Below the pieces are notes generated by a model. That model was given only the letters and a program-made list of their open reading frames with translations. It did not search any database and had not been told where the DNA came from. From S015-6 sp964384945 (GTDB lineage Bacteria; Desulfobacterota; DSWW01), in assembly GCA_964384945.1 (NCBI GenBank), contig CAYLMK010000012.1, forward strand, positions 133,351-197,350: a stretch of 64,000 nt of DNA. The letters run 5' to 3'. The position numbers were made by a program, and so were the translations under genes. Shown here piece after piece: positions 38,408-47,068 of this stretch; the first letter of the stretch is position 1, and the number at the start of each line of letters is the position of its first letter.

Positions 38408-40324
38408 ATGCATCCGATCGAGGAAGCCATCCCTCGCCTGCCCCAACAGCCGGGCGTGTACCTGATGAAAGGGGAAAGTGGAAAGGTCCTCTATGTGGGC
38501 AAGGCGAAGAACCTGCGAGCCCGGCTTCGATCCTATGTGGGGGCCGGCGCGGACGCCCAGCCCAAGGTCCGTTTCCTCATGGCGAAGGTCAAGGATCTGG
38601 AACACATTGTGACAAAAACGGAAAAGGAGGCATTGCTTCTCGAGAACACCCTGATCAAGCGGTACCGTCCCCGGTACAACGTGAACCTGCGGGACGACAA
38701 GACCTATCTTCACATCCTGGTGGACCGAAATCATCCCTTTCCCCGTTTCGTCCCGGTTCGCAGGCCGAAGCCCCATGCCGGGCAGATCCTCTTCGGGCCC
38801 TATTCATCGGCCGCTGCGATGCGCGACACCCTGCGGCAGATCCACAAGATGTACCCCCTGCGCACCTGTACCGATCGCGAGTTCCAGACGCGGAAGCGGC
38901 CCTGCCTGCAGCACCAGATGGGACGGTGCTCCGGCGCCTGCGTCGGGCGGATCTCGACCGCGAAGTACAAGGAGATGGTCGATCAGGCCATTCTCATCCT
39001 CAAGGGAAAACGCGATGAAGTCCTGCGGATCCTCGAAACCGAGATGAAGGAGGCCTCTGAGAACATGCGGTTCGAGGAGGCGGCCGAGATCCGGGACCGC
39101 ATTCGGGGGATGCGGCTGACCATGGAGCGGCAACGGGTCGTCGGCAGCCGGGGAGAGGACCGGGACCTGATCGGCCTGGTTGAGGAAGGGGGCCGCGTGC
39201 AGATCTCCTTGCTGATGATCCGGGAAGGCTGTCTCGTCGAGAGCAGGGGGTTTCCGTTTTCGGAAACGGTGATCCCCGCAGCCGAACTCCTGCGATCCTT
39301 CCTGTTGCAGTATTACTCGCAGGCGGGTCGGTCGATTCCCCCGGAGATCCTCCTGCCCCTGGAGTTGGAGGATCGGGAAGCGATCGAGGGGATTCTCTCC
39401 GAATTGCGGGAAGGCCCGTGCTCGCTGAAGACGCCGAAGCGTGGAGAGAAGAAGCAGCTCCTTTCCCTGGCGGACCTGAATGCGAGGTCCCTTTACGAGG
39501 AACAGGTGCGGGACGACCGACGCAGGCTCGCCGTGCTTCAGGAGGTCCAGAGGAGGCTTGCCATGGAGAAGCCGCCGAACCGGATCGAGTGTTTTGACAT
39601 TTCCAACCTGCACGGCGAGCTGGCCGTGGGATCCCGGGTGGTTTTCCAGGAAGGGGCTCCTCATCCGGACGGGTACCGACGTTACCGAATCCGCGTTCCC
39701 AAGGGCTCGGATGATTACGGCATGATGTACGAGATCCTCCGGCGGCGCTTCGGCAGCGAGGAGGAGCGGCAGACGCTGCCCGATCTCCTTTTGATCGACG
39801 GGGGCAGGGGACACCTGGGGGTCGCCCTGAGGACCCTGGAGGAACTCGGCATACGGGGCGTCCGGGCGGCCGCGATCGCCAAGATGCGCAGGCACGGGTC
39901 GGAAAAGGGGGAGTCGGCCGGAGGCGGCGAATCGCTCCCGGACCGGGTCTTTCTGCCGGGACGCTCCAACCCGGTCCGGTTTCCGCCTCATTCCAGGGGG
40001 CTGCACCTGCTGCAAAGGGTGCGGGACGAGGCGCACCGGTTCGCCGTCACGTACCACCGAAGGCTGCGATCCCGCGAAATGGCGCGGTCCGAACTGGACG
40101 GGATTCCGGGGGTCGGGCCGAGGAGGAAAAAGGCCCTCCTGGATGCGATGGGGGACCTGGACAGGATCCGGGAGGCTACAATCCAGGAACTGCGGGCGGT
40201 CGCAGGGATGAGCGAGAAGGCCGCGCGCTCGATCCGGAACCGGTTTCGCAAGGGGCAGGAGGCCGAACCCGGCATGGACCTCCCGTCGAGGAGTCTTCCG
40301 CCGACCGAGAACAAGGAGCCTTGA
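38408..40324 (+). CDS. uvrC: UvrABC excision nuclease subunit C
   Basis: 638 aa. The GIY-YIG nuclease appears as PGVYLMKGESGKVLYVGKAKNL at the N-terminus. The UVR motif (MRFEEAAEIRDRI), the UvrC RNase-H-like domain with ECFDISNLHG and LLIDGGRGHL, and two C-terminal helix-hairpin-helix motifs (IPGVGPRRKKALL, VAGMSEKAARSI) follow. Makes both incisions around a lesion. ATG at 38408 with a GGAGGAGG site is preferred over an upstream in-frame ATG at 38354. The acyl-CoA dehydrogenase ATG is one base after its stop. Confidence 0.97.
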   Translation: MHPIEEAIPRLPQQPGVYLMKGESGKVLYVGKAKNLRARLRSYVGAGADAQPKVRFLMAKVKDLEHIVTKTEKEALLLENTLIKRYRPRYNVNLRDDKTYLHILVDRNHPFPRFVPVRRPKPHAGQILFGPYSSAAAMRDTLRQIHKMYPLRTCTDREFQTRKRPCLQHQMGRCSGACVGRISTAKYKEMVDQAILILKGKRDEVLRILETEMKEASENMRFEEAAEIRDRIRGMRLTMERQRVVGSRGEDRDLIGLVEEGGRVQISLLMIREGCLVESRGFPFSETVIPAAELLRSFLLQYYSQAGRSIPPEILLPLELEDREAIEGILSELREGPCSLKTPKRGEKKQLLSLADLNARSLYEEQVRDDRRRLAVLQEVQRRLAMEKPPNRIECFDISNLHGELAVGSRVVFQEGAPHPDGYRRYRIRVPKGSDDYGMMYEILRRRFGSEEERQTLPDLLLIDGGRGHLGVALRTLEELGIRGVRAAAIAKMRRHGSEKGESAGGGESLPDRVFLPGRSNPVRFPPHSRGLHLLQRVRDEAHRFAVTYHRRLRSREMARSELDGIPGVGPRRKKALLDAMGDLDRIREATIQELRAVAGMSEKAARSIRNRFRKGQEAEPGMDLPSRSLPPTENKEP

Positions 40325-40325
40325 A

Positions 40326-41540
40326 ATGTTCGAACTGAATGAAACCCACCGGATGATCCAGGACATGTTCCGCCAGTACATGATGAACGAGATCGAACCG
40401 ATCATCGACGATATCGAGGAAGGAAAGATTCCTCTGTTCGATCCCCTGCGGAACATGGTCGATACCCTCGGAATCCGAGCCCAGGTGGAAGCCCTGGACC
40501 TCGCCAGGCCGCTGCGGGCCGAGTCACGGGAGAGGCGGCGGCCGAACCCGGAGGATCCCATGGAGGGCATGGAGGTGGTCGCCGGGAATCTGCTCATCCT
40601 GGAGATGGCGCGTGTGAGTCCGGGTGCGGCCATGTCCTTCGGCGTGAGCACCGGGCTCGCAGGGGGAACCATCCTGGCAAAGGGCACGGTGGAGCAGAAG
40701 GAGGCCTTCGGCCGGCCGCTCCTGACCCTCGACAAGATCGGCGCATGGTGCCTGACCGAACCCGGCGCGGGTTCCGATGCGCTGGGAAGCATGCGGACCA
40801 CCGCGGTCCGGCAGGGGGATCACTATGTGCTCAACGGCTCGAAGACCTTTATCACGAACGGGCCGGTCGCCGACGTCTTTGTCGTCTATGCGAGGCTCGA
40901 GCGGGGCGAGGCCGGCAGGGAGATCCGGAACTTCATCGTTCTTCGCGACGATCGAGGGCTTTCAACCGGAACCCCGTTCCAGAAGATGGGAATGAAGGCC
41001 TCGCAGACGAGCGAGGTCTTTTTCGACGACTGCCGCATTCCGGAAGACAGGTTGATCGGCGGAGAACAGGCCGCAAGGGATCGGGACCACGTCAAAGAGG
41101 GGTTGAGCAGCGAACGGAGCGGAATGCCCGCCATGGCGCTCGGGCTGATCGAGCGGTGCTTCGAGATCTCGGTCCGCTACGCAAGGGAGCGAGTCCAGTT
41201 CGGCCGTCCCCTGATCGAATTCCAGTTGATTCAGAACCGCCTCGCCCGCATGTACGTCGCCATGGAGAATGTTCGCAACATCTTCCTCCGAACCCTCGAG
41301 CGGGCCGTTTACGGCGGGCAGACGAGGCTCGACGTCTGCATGGGCAAGCTCTACTGTGCCGAAATGGCCACATGGGTGGCCAACGAGGCGATCGCCGTTC
41401 TCGGGGGTTACGGATACATGCGGGAGTATGTCGTCGAGCGTCTCGCCCGGGATGCCAAGCTTCTGGAAATCGGGGCCGGAACGGCGGAGATGCAGATTCT
41501 CACCATGGGCGAGGAGTTGGCGGCGTCCTGGAAGCCCTGA
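40326..41540 (+). CDS. Acyl-CoA dehydrogenase (isovaleryl-CoA dehydrogenase active-site type)
   Basis: 404 aa FAD enzyme oxidizing acyl-CoA to enoyl-CoA. WCLTEPGAGSDA is the first family signature, and RVQFGRPLIEFQ with GGYGYMREYVVERLARDAK the second. The usual catalytic YEGT is IGAGT here, as in isovaleryl-CoA dehydrogenase, so the base is probably Glu263 in LSSERSG, the position used in that subfamily. A stretch before residue 80 (about 60-80) is longer and Arg/Pro-rich. Coupled to uvrC by a one-base gap with AAGGAG inside the uvrC end. The link with DNA repair is likely only positional. Confidence 0.93.
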   Translation: MFELNETHRMIQDMFRQYMMNEIEPIIDDIEEGKIPLFDPLRNMVDTLGIRAQVEALDLARPLRAESRERRRPNPEDPMEGMEVVAGNLLILEMARVSPGAAMSFGVSTGLAGGTILAKGTVEQKEAFGRPLLTLDKIGAWCLTEPGAGSDALGSMRTTAVRQGDHYVLNGSKTFITNGPVADVFVVYARLERGEAGREIRNFIVLRDDRGLSTGTPFQKMGMKASQTSEVFFDDCRIPEDRLIGGEQAARDRDHVKEGLSSERSGMPAMALGLIERCFEISVRYARERVQFGRPLIEFQLIQNRLARMYVAMENVRNIFLRTLERAVYGGQTRLDVCMGKLYCAEMATWVANEAIAVLGGYGYMREYVVERLARDAKLLEIGAGTAEMQILTMGEELAASWKP

Positions 41541-41646
41541 AGGCGCAGTCTCATAACACCTGAATGGAGTCGCCGAGGCCTTCTCGCGACGCCCTTTCAG
41601 GGGCTTTCCCCGCCGGGTTCCGGACCTTTTTCCGGGAAATTCTGAA

Positions 41647-41663
41647 ACAATTTTAAAAATTGT
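41647..41663. promoter_or_regulatory. Perfect AT-rich palindrome upstream of the HU gene
   Basis: ACAATTTT-A-AAAATTGT, an 8+1+8 perfect inverted repeat at 41647-41663, lies in a 50-bp AT-rich island about 80 bases before the HU start. A promoter-like TTGCAT (41665-41670) begins two bases after it, so the palindrome could be an operator or an HU/autoregulatory site. No factor can be named. Confidence 0.5.
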
Positions 41664-41742
41664 ATTGCATTATTTTTTTTTCGTGGTAAAGATGCTTGCA
41701 GCAATCCAAGCATCCACCAACGGAAAGGGAGGAAAAGGGAAC

Positions 41743-42045
41743 ATGGCAACAGGCAAGCAACTGATGACCAAGTCGCAGATCGTGGGCCATTTCGCCGAGA
41801 AGTTCGAGCTGACCCGGAAGCAGGCCGCCGACATCGTGAACGAGTTTGCAGAGCTCGCAGTGGCCCAGACGAAGAAGAACGGTGCGTTTGTGCTTCCCGG
41901 TCTCGGCAAGCTGACGAAGGTGAAGCGCAAGGCCCGCATGGGGCGCAACCCGGCCACCGGGGAAGCGATCAAGATACCGGCCAAGACCGTCGTGAAGATG
42001 CGGCTGGCCAAGGCCTGCTCCGAGGCGGTGCTCGGAAAGAAGTAG
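41743..42045 (+). CDS. hup: HU family DNA-binding protein
   Basis: 100 aa histone-like protein. Helical dimerization part (MTKSQIVGHFAEKFELTRKQ-like), FVLPGLGKLTKVKRKAR beta strands, the DNA-binding arm with RNPATGEAIKIPAKTVVK, and a C-terminal helix. Bends and compacts DNA, and supports replication and recombination. ATG at 41743 with GGGAGGAAAAGGG upstream; the same frame is open further 5' but lacks homology. The ten extra N-terminal residues before MTKSQ are common in deltaproteobacterial copies (family recollection). Confidence 0.95.
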   Translation: MATGKQLMTKSQIVGHFAEKFELTRKQAADIVNEFAELAVAQTKKNGAFVLPGLGKLTKVKRKARMGRNPATGEAIKIPAKTVVKMRLAKACSEAVLGKK

Positions 42046-42451
42046 GCGTTCCGCGGCGCAGGCGAAGCATGTTTTCCGCCCCCCCCTTGGGCGCCGAGGG
42101 ATGCAACAGGCATGTGCGGCCTTCCTGTTTCCTGCTGAGGGGGTGCCCGGACGGTCCCCGGAAGCCCCCTCAGCGTGATCTCCACCCAGGAATTCCTTGC
42201 CCTCGTGGGATGTGAGCAGACGTCCCGGTGTCTGGTCGATCCGCTTCTCGCTTCCTCTCCCCGTTCCCCCCTGTGAAGTTCCGTGCACAAACCGGCGGTC
42301 GAGTCCGTTTCGATTCCCGGCCGGAGGCGCTCGACCGGCCGCGGGACAACCGAAAGGCATCCCTGCAGTTCCTTGCCCCTTGAGGCTTTGAGCAGCGAGG
42401 CTGGTCCTCTTCTTGCAATGGGTTTCCAGGAACGACGGGAGGAGTGCCTCT
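42046..42451. other. 406-bp intergenic region with a 10-bp-stem hairpin
   Basis: Between HU and comEC I see no credible gene. GCTGAGGGGG (42134-42143) and CCCCCTCAGC (42165-42174) form a perfect 10-bp stem around a 21-base loop containing CCGG repeats. There is no T tract after it, so it is not a classic intrinsic terminator. It may be a processing or attenuation structure. The rest is unremarkable GC-rich sequence. Confidence 0.5.
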
Positions 42452-44974
42452 GTGGTTCTACCCGCCGGTCTTCCGTTGCTCGCCTGTGTGGTCGGCCTAC
42501 TGGCAGGATGGCGCTGGCCGGTGTGTCGGGAACTCTTCCGGCTCGCGCTTCTCCTCGGCCTTCCCCCGGCCGTCGGCCTTTTTGTGGGATGGAGGCGGCC
42601 CCTTTGGAGAGGCATCCCCCTGCTGGTGTGCCTGGCCTTGCTCGCCGCCCTGAGAACCAGCCTGCGGTTACGGCCCGAATTCCCGCAGAATCACCTGGTG
42701 CATCACGTCTCCGGCCGGCCTCTTCTGCTCGAGGGGGTCCTGGTTCGCCAGCCGGAGGTGCACCCGACGTTCAGCCGGCTGGCCATCGAGGCCCGGACCG
42801 TTCGTCGGACGGACGGCTCAAGCGGGACCGAGGGGAGGGTGGACCTGTGGGTGCCGGACAGGGTCCGCGGCTTGCGGCCAGGAGACATTCTCCTTGCCGA
42901 GGCGCGAGTGAGCATCCCGAGGGGGTTCGGGAACCCGGGGGAAACCGACCGGAGGGCTCGTTCCTTCCTGCAAGGCGTTTATCTCCGGGGATCGGTTCGT
43001 GACCCGCGACACCTGGTCCGGCTGGGCGTTGCCGAAGGCTACCGGTTCGAGCGCCGGGTGGAGGAGGTTCGTTCTCGGGTGGCCGCCTTCTTCGAACGCG
43101 AGACGGACCCCGAGGTGAGAGGCCTGCTTCTGGCATGGTTTCTCGGGGATCGATCCTGGTTGAGCGAATCGCTCGCGGAGTCCTTCCGCTCTTCGGGCCT
43201 GGCGCACCTTCTGGCGATCTCCGGGCTCCACGTCGGACTGGTCGGGCTGTTCACATACGGAGTCTTCAAGTCCGTACTGAAACGGTCCGTCTGGATCCTG
43301 CTCCGGTTCTCGGTGGAGAAGATCGCCCTTCTCGGATGTCTTCCGGTGGTGCTGGGTTACGTCGTACTCGCAGGCAGTCCCATCACCGCGATGCGAGCCG
43401 CCGCCATGTTTGTCCTCTTCGTCGGTTCCCTGCTTCTGGATCGGGTCCGCAGCGTGTGGAATTCCCTGGCGGTTGCGGCCCTGCTGATCCTGATCTGGGA
43501 TCCGGGGGCCCTGTTTTCGGTCTCGTTTCAGCTTTCCTTCGCCGCGGTTGCAGGGCTGCTGGCCGCCGGCGCCCCCCGGAAGCCCCTTCCGCCCGGCGCC
43601 TCTTTCAAGGGGCGGGCAGTTGGGGGCCGTCTCTTGAGCCGGCTGTGGGCCGGGGTCTCGAGGCTCTCGACCGCCACGCTTTCCGCCACGCTTTCCGCCA
43701 CGCTGGCAACAGCCCCTCTGATGGCCTTCGCGTTCAACCGGGTTGCGCCGATGGCCCTGGTCGCCAACCTGGCCGTTGTCCCGCTGGTAGGCTGGCTGGT
43801 CATGCCCCTGGGCCTGACAACGGTCGCCGCTGCGCTGGTCTTCCCCCCGGCGGCTGCACTTCTTCTCGATCTGACAGGCGTCGGCACCCGGTGGGTTGCC
43901 GCCGCTGCGGAGTTCTTCGGCGGGATCCCGTTCGCAAGCCTCCGGCTGGGGAGGCCCTCGTTGCTCGAAATGACATTCTGCTATGTCGCCCTGTCTTGCT
44001 GGTTTGCTCCGACCCGGTCGCCCTGGCGAATGCGGATTCTCTGGGTCTGCGTTGCCCTTCTCGTGCTCTCTGTCGCAGCAAGCGTCGCGCAAAGCCGGCT
44101 CGATCCGCACCTTGCGATCACCTTCCTCTCGGTAGGCCAGGGAGACAGTGCCTTGGTCGAGTTTCCCGGGGGAAAGCGAATGATCCTGGACGGCGGGCCG
44201 GCGAGAAAGGGCCGCCAGGACGCGGGCAGGACCCTTGTCGCACCCTACCTGGGATTCCGCCGGTTCCGGCACCTCGATTATCTGGTGGCATCCCACGGCC
44301 AGGCAGACCACTTCGGGGGGCTCGCGTTCCTTGCGGATGATCTGGAAGCGGACGAACTGTGGATAGGCCCGGAACTCGGCTGCGAAGCGGAAGGATACAG
44401 AGAGCTCCTCTCGCTGTGCCGAAGCAGACGGATGAGGATTCGAACGCTTTGCCGGGAGTCGGGTGGGTTTTCCGTCAACGGCGTGCGGGTGGAGGTGTTG
44501 AACCCGCCCTGTGTGGAGAACGGGGAGGGCCTCGCCTTCAGGGACTGCGTGAAGCAGCTCAACGATCGCTCCCTCGTGCTGAAACTGAGCCTCGGTGATG
44601 TGAGCATGCTGTTTACCGGGGATATCGAACAGGAGGCCGAAGAGGCGCTCCTGAAGGACGCGGCCGGATGCAAGGCGACCCTGCTCAAGGTGCCCCATCA
44701 CGGCAGTCCGAGTTCGAGCCGGCGGTCGTTTCTCGAAGCGGTCGCACCCGGGGCGGCCGTGGTTTCCGCGGGCTACCGCAACCCGTTCGGTTTTCCGTCC
44801 CGATCGGTCGTTCGCCGATACCGTGACATGGGGATTGCGCTTTACCGCACCGACCTGGACGGCGCCGTGCGATGCAGAACGGATGGCCGCAGCCTGTGGG
44901 TGGAGACGTTTCGGGACAGGCCGCCGGTCAGTCCAGCAGGCCCTTGCGCGCCAGCGAACGGAGGCCCGCCATGA
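42452..44974 (+). CDS. comEC: ComEC/Rec2 family DNA-uptake channel protein
   Basis: 840 aa from GTG at 42452 (GGGAGGAG seven bases upstream; a TTG at 42413 is the alternative). N-terminal DUF4131 membrane/OB region, the competence domain with HLLAISGLHVGLVG and about nine membrane segments, then a metallo-beta-lactamase-like domain (FLSVGQGDSALVEFP, LDGG, VASHGQADHFGG, LFTGDIE, KVPHHGSPSSS). ComEC moves single-stranded DNA across the inner membrane. The zinc motif reads SHGQADH: the usual Asp/His at the third ligand position is Gln, so nuclease activity may be altered. The 3' end overlaps the convergent ABC permease gene by 47 bp. Confidence 0.92.
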   Translation: MVLPAGLPLLACVVGLLAGWRWPVCRELFRLALLLGLPPAVGLFVGWRRPLWRGIPLLVCLALLAALRTSLRLRPEFPQNHLVHHVSGRPLLLEGVLVRQPEVHPTFSRLAIEARTVRRTDGSSGTEGRVDLWVPDRVRGLRPGDILLAEARVSIPRGFGNPGETDRRARSFLQGVYLRGSVRDPRHLVRLGVAEGYRFERRVEEVRSRVAAFFERETDPEVRGLLLAWFLGDRSWLSESLAESFRSSGLAHLLAISGLHVGLVGLFTYGVFKSVLKRSVWILLRFSVEKIALLGCLPVVLGYVVLAGSPITAMRAAAMFVLFVGSLLLDRVRSVWNSLAVAALLILIWDPGALFSVSFQLSFAAVAGLLAAGAPRKPLPPGASFKGRAVGGRLLSRLWAGVSRLSTATLSATLSATLATAPLMAFAFNRVAPMALVANLAVVPLVGWLVMPLGLTTVAAALVFPPAAALLLDLTGVGTRWVAAAAEFFGGIPFASLRLGRPSLLEMTFCYVALSCWFAPTRSPWRMRILWVCVALLVLSVAASVAQSRLDPHLAITFLSVGQGDSALVEFPGGKRMILDGGPARKGRQDAGRTLVAPYLGFRRFRHLDYLVASHGQADHFGGLAFLADDLEADELWIGPELGCEAEGYRELLSLCRSRRMRIRTLCRESGGFSVNGVRVEVLNPPCVENGEGLAFRDCVKQLNDRSLVLKLSLGDVSMLFTGDIEQEAEEALLKDAAGCKATLLKVPHHGSPSSSRRSFLEAVAPGAAVVSAGYRNPFGFPSRSVVRRYRDMGIALYRTDLDGAVRCRTDGRSLWVETFRDRPPVSPAGPCAPANGGPP

Positions 44975-45725
44975 ACAGGACCCCGTCGAAGACGGCAAGC
45001 GCGAGAATCATCCAGGGAAGGGTGTGCTTCGAGAAGAGAACGAACCCGCTGGACTGCATGAGCATCAAGGCCAGCACCGGGAAGGCGAGGAGCATGTTCA
45101 GGGCGGAGGCTGCCTTCACCGAGGAGGCGCGGGCTGAAATCAAGATCTCAGCCAGAACCGTTCCGAGGAGAAACAGGGGCACCACCAGTGCGATGGAGAC
45201 GACCCAGATCGCATCCGGGAATACGGGCGACAGGAAATGGGGGTTGATGAGGCTGGAGATCCCCTTGGTCAGGAAAAGGAAAGAGATCCAGGTCACGAGC
45301 AGGGCCGGCACGAACGGAGTGAGGATCTTGCCAAGCAGGAGTTCTTGGTAGCGGATCGGCGCCGTGAGCAGGGTCTCGAGGGTGTTTCTTTCCCGCTCGC
45401 CCGCGAAGCTGTCCGAGGTGACGATCCCGGACATGAGCAGGGGGATCAGGAGGAAGAAGGGCAGTCCGATGACCTTGATCGGAAGGATCGCCACCTTCTG
45501 GATGTCCGAGTAGCCGGACAGGCCTTCGAGATAGGCCCGGGGCATGCTCCCGAGCATGATTTGAACCTTGTCGAGGTTGTGAACAAAGAAGGACATGTAA
45601 AAATAGATCAGCGCAATCAGCGTTCCCACCATCGCGAACGGCAGCAGAACGAGAATGCCGAGCACATAGAAATCCCGAAGGATCTCTTTCCATTCCTTCC
45701 GTGCGATGAACCAGGCCTTCTTCAC
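44928..45725 (-). CDS. ABC-2 type transporter permease
   Basis: 265 aa with six membrane segments and the ABC-2 exporter pattern: an initial amphipathic RKEWKEILRDF, then SGIVTSDSFAGERERNTLETLLTAPI-type cytosolic signature, and an extracellular loop between segments 1 and 2 (MLGSMPRAYLEGLSG). Start GTG at 45725; upstream frame is repeat sequence. It pairs with the ATPase gene on the same strand, separated by repeat element B. Similar to NatB/CcmB-like sodium or drug exporters. Substrate unknown. The last 47 bp overlap comEC. Confidence 0.9.
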   Translation of the reverse strand: MKKAWFIARKEWKEILRDFYVLGILVLLPFAMVGTLIALIYFYMSFFVHNLDKVQIMLGSMPRAYLEGLSGYSDIQKVAILPIKVIGLPFFLLIPLLMSGIVTSDSFAGERERNTLETLLTAPIRYQELLLGKILTPFVPALLVTWISFLFLTKGISSLINPHFLSPVFPDAIWVVSIALVVPLFLLGTVLAEILISARASSVKAASALNMLLAFPVLALMLMQSSGFVLFSKHTLPWMILALAVFDGVLFMAGLRSLARKGLLD

Positions 45726-45738
45726 GCGTGCCTCGTTC

Positions 45739-45870
45739 GGCTCTTGGCCATTGGCTGTTAGCTCCCCACCCGGCCGCATCCCCTGGCCGGCCAAACCTTT
45801 TGGGAAGGGCGGTGGGGAGCCAACGGCGAATAGGCAACAGCTAATAGCCAAAAGCTAACAGCTAAATGCG
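45739..45870. repeat. Intergenic inverted-repeat element B (inside the ABC transporter operon)
   Basis: Left arm CTCTTGGCCATTGGCTGTTAG (part) at 45739-45770 and right arm at 45811-45870. A perfect inner pair GCTCCCCACC / GGTGGGGAGC lies at 45761-45770 and 45811-45820. The right arm carries AGCTAATAGCCAA and AGCTAACAGC, the same words found in element A at 38210-38318. The right end overlaps the stop codon of the ATPase gene. It would form a strong hairpin in the mRNA between the ATPase and permease. Confidence 0.62.
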
Positions 45871-46815
45871 AACAGATGATTCCTTTCCCCCCGTCCCGCC
45901 GATGAGTTTCAGGTAGGCCTGCTCCAGGCCGGCCCCCTCCACCTCCACGGAAACGATCTCCGCACCCGCAGCGGCCAGTCGGGCGATAACGAGGGGGTTG
46001 GCCTCGGCGTAATCGTCCGCGAGGTAGGTGATCGTATTCCGGTCCGGGTCGACTGCCAGCCCCGAGACGGCGGAGGCTTCTCTCACCCGTTCGGCAAAGC
46101 CTTCCCGAACCTCACGGAGGCGCACAACGACCCTGCCGGTCGAGGCATGCCTCTTCCGGAGTTCTTCCCACGAACCGGTCTCCAGGGTCTTGCCTCTGTG
46201 GAGGATCGCGATCTCATCACAAATCCGTGCGGCCTCGTCCAGGTTGTGGGTCGAGACCAGGATCGTTCTCCGTCTGCCGGGGTCTCCCTCCAGGAGATGC
46301 TCACGGACCTTCTTGGTGATCAGAGGATCCAGGCCCGCCGTCGGCTCGTCCAGCAGAAGGACCGGCGGATCGTGGAGCAGGATTCTCGCGAGGGCCACCT
46401 TTTGTTTCATCCCGAGGGAGTACCCCTGGAGCTTCTCCCGGCTTTTTTCATCCAGATCGAGGAGCTTGCAGAGTTCCTCGATCCGCCCGCGGGCCCGCCT
46501 CCGGTCCATGTCGTAGAGTCGGCAGAAGAAGGTGAGATACTCGGACAGTGTGAGCTTCCCGTACAGGCCGGGCTGCTCGATCAGGGCGCCGACCGTCCGT
46601 TTCGTCGCGAGCGGTCGGGCCGGTCCCGGGCCGTCGAGCTGCGCGGTTCCGGCGTCCGGGCGTATCAGCCCTGCGAGGATGCGGATCGTGGTGGTCTTGC
46701 CGGCGCCGTTCGGGCCGATCAGTCCGAAGACCTTCCCAGCCGGCACCTCGAGGCAAAGCCCGTCCAGGGCCTTCACAGGTCCGAAGCTCTTGTGGACATC
46801 CCGGATCCGGATCAT
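45862..46815 (-). CDS. ABC transporter ATP-binding protein
   Basis: 317 aa. Walker A GPNGAGKTTT, Q-loop in ALIEQPGLYGKLT, signature YSLGMKQK (LSGGQ equivalent), Walker B VLLLDEPTAGLD, and switch His in VSTHNLDEA. A C-terminal domain of about 90 residues (VVVRLREVREGF onwards) is typical of ABC-2 exporter ATPases. ATG at 46815; further 5' the frame lacks homology. Partner permease lies downstream across repeat element B. The stop codon TAG is within the edge of the repeat. Confidence 0.95.
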   Translation of the reverse strand: MIRIRDVHKSFGPVKALDGLCLEVPAGKVFGLIGPNGAGKTTTIRILAGLIRPDAGTAQLDGPGPARPLATKRTVGALIEQPGLYGKLTLSEYLTFFCRLYDMDRRRARGRIEELCKLLDLDEKSREKLQGYSLGMKQKVALARILLHDPPVLLLDEPTAGLDPLITKKVREHLLEGDPGRRRTILVSTHNLDEAARICDEIAILHRGKTLETGSWEELRKRHASTGRVVVRLREVREGFAERVREASAVSGLAVDPDRNTITYLADDYAEANPLVIARLAAAGAEIVSVEVEGAGLEQAYLKLIGGTGGKESSVRI

Positions 46816-46956
46816 GCGTCTGGGACCCCGGAAGCGGACAGGAATTGGAAAGGCGGCAACAAAGAGCACGTGGCAACGACCGGAACATGGTAACAGAGCG
46901 CTCCGGACGTGTCGAACCCGCGACGGCCTCGGTTCCAACACGGGCTCGGATCCGCC

Positions 46957-46986
46957 TTGACCGGTTATCGGAAGGTGCGCTATTAT
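46957..46986 (+). promoter_or_regulatory. Promoter for aspS
   Basis: TTGACC at 46957-46962, 18-base spacer, TATTAT at 46981-46986. The predicted start near 46993 leaves a leader of about 75 bases before the ATG at 47069. Confidence 0.55.
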
Positions 46987-47068
46987 TTCTGCTTTGTTTT
47001 TCCCGGCTTGCCTCCCCGGAGGCGGGCGGGTCCCATCCAGTTGAAAACCTTTTGCGGGCGGCCGACCT

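Noticed and set aside
42134..42174. Intrinsic terminator after HU
   Set aside because: The 10-bp stem is perfect, but no T tract follows, so only a generic hairpin is reported.
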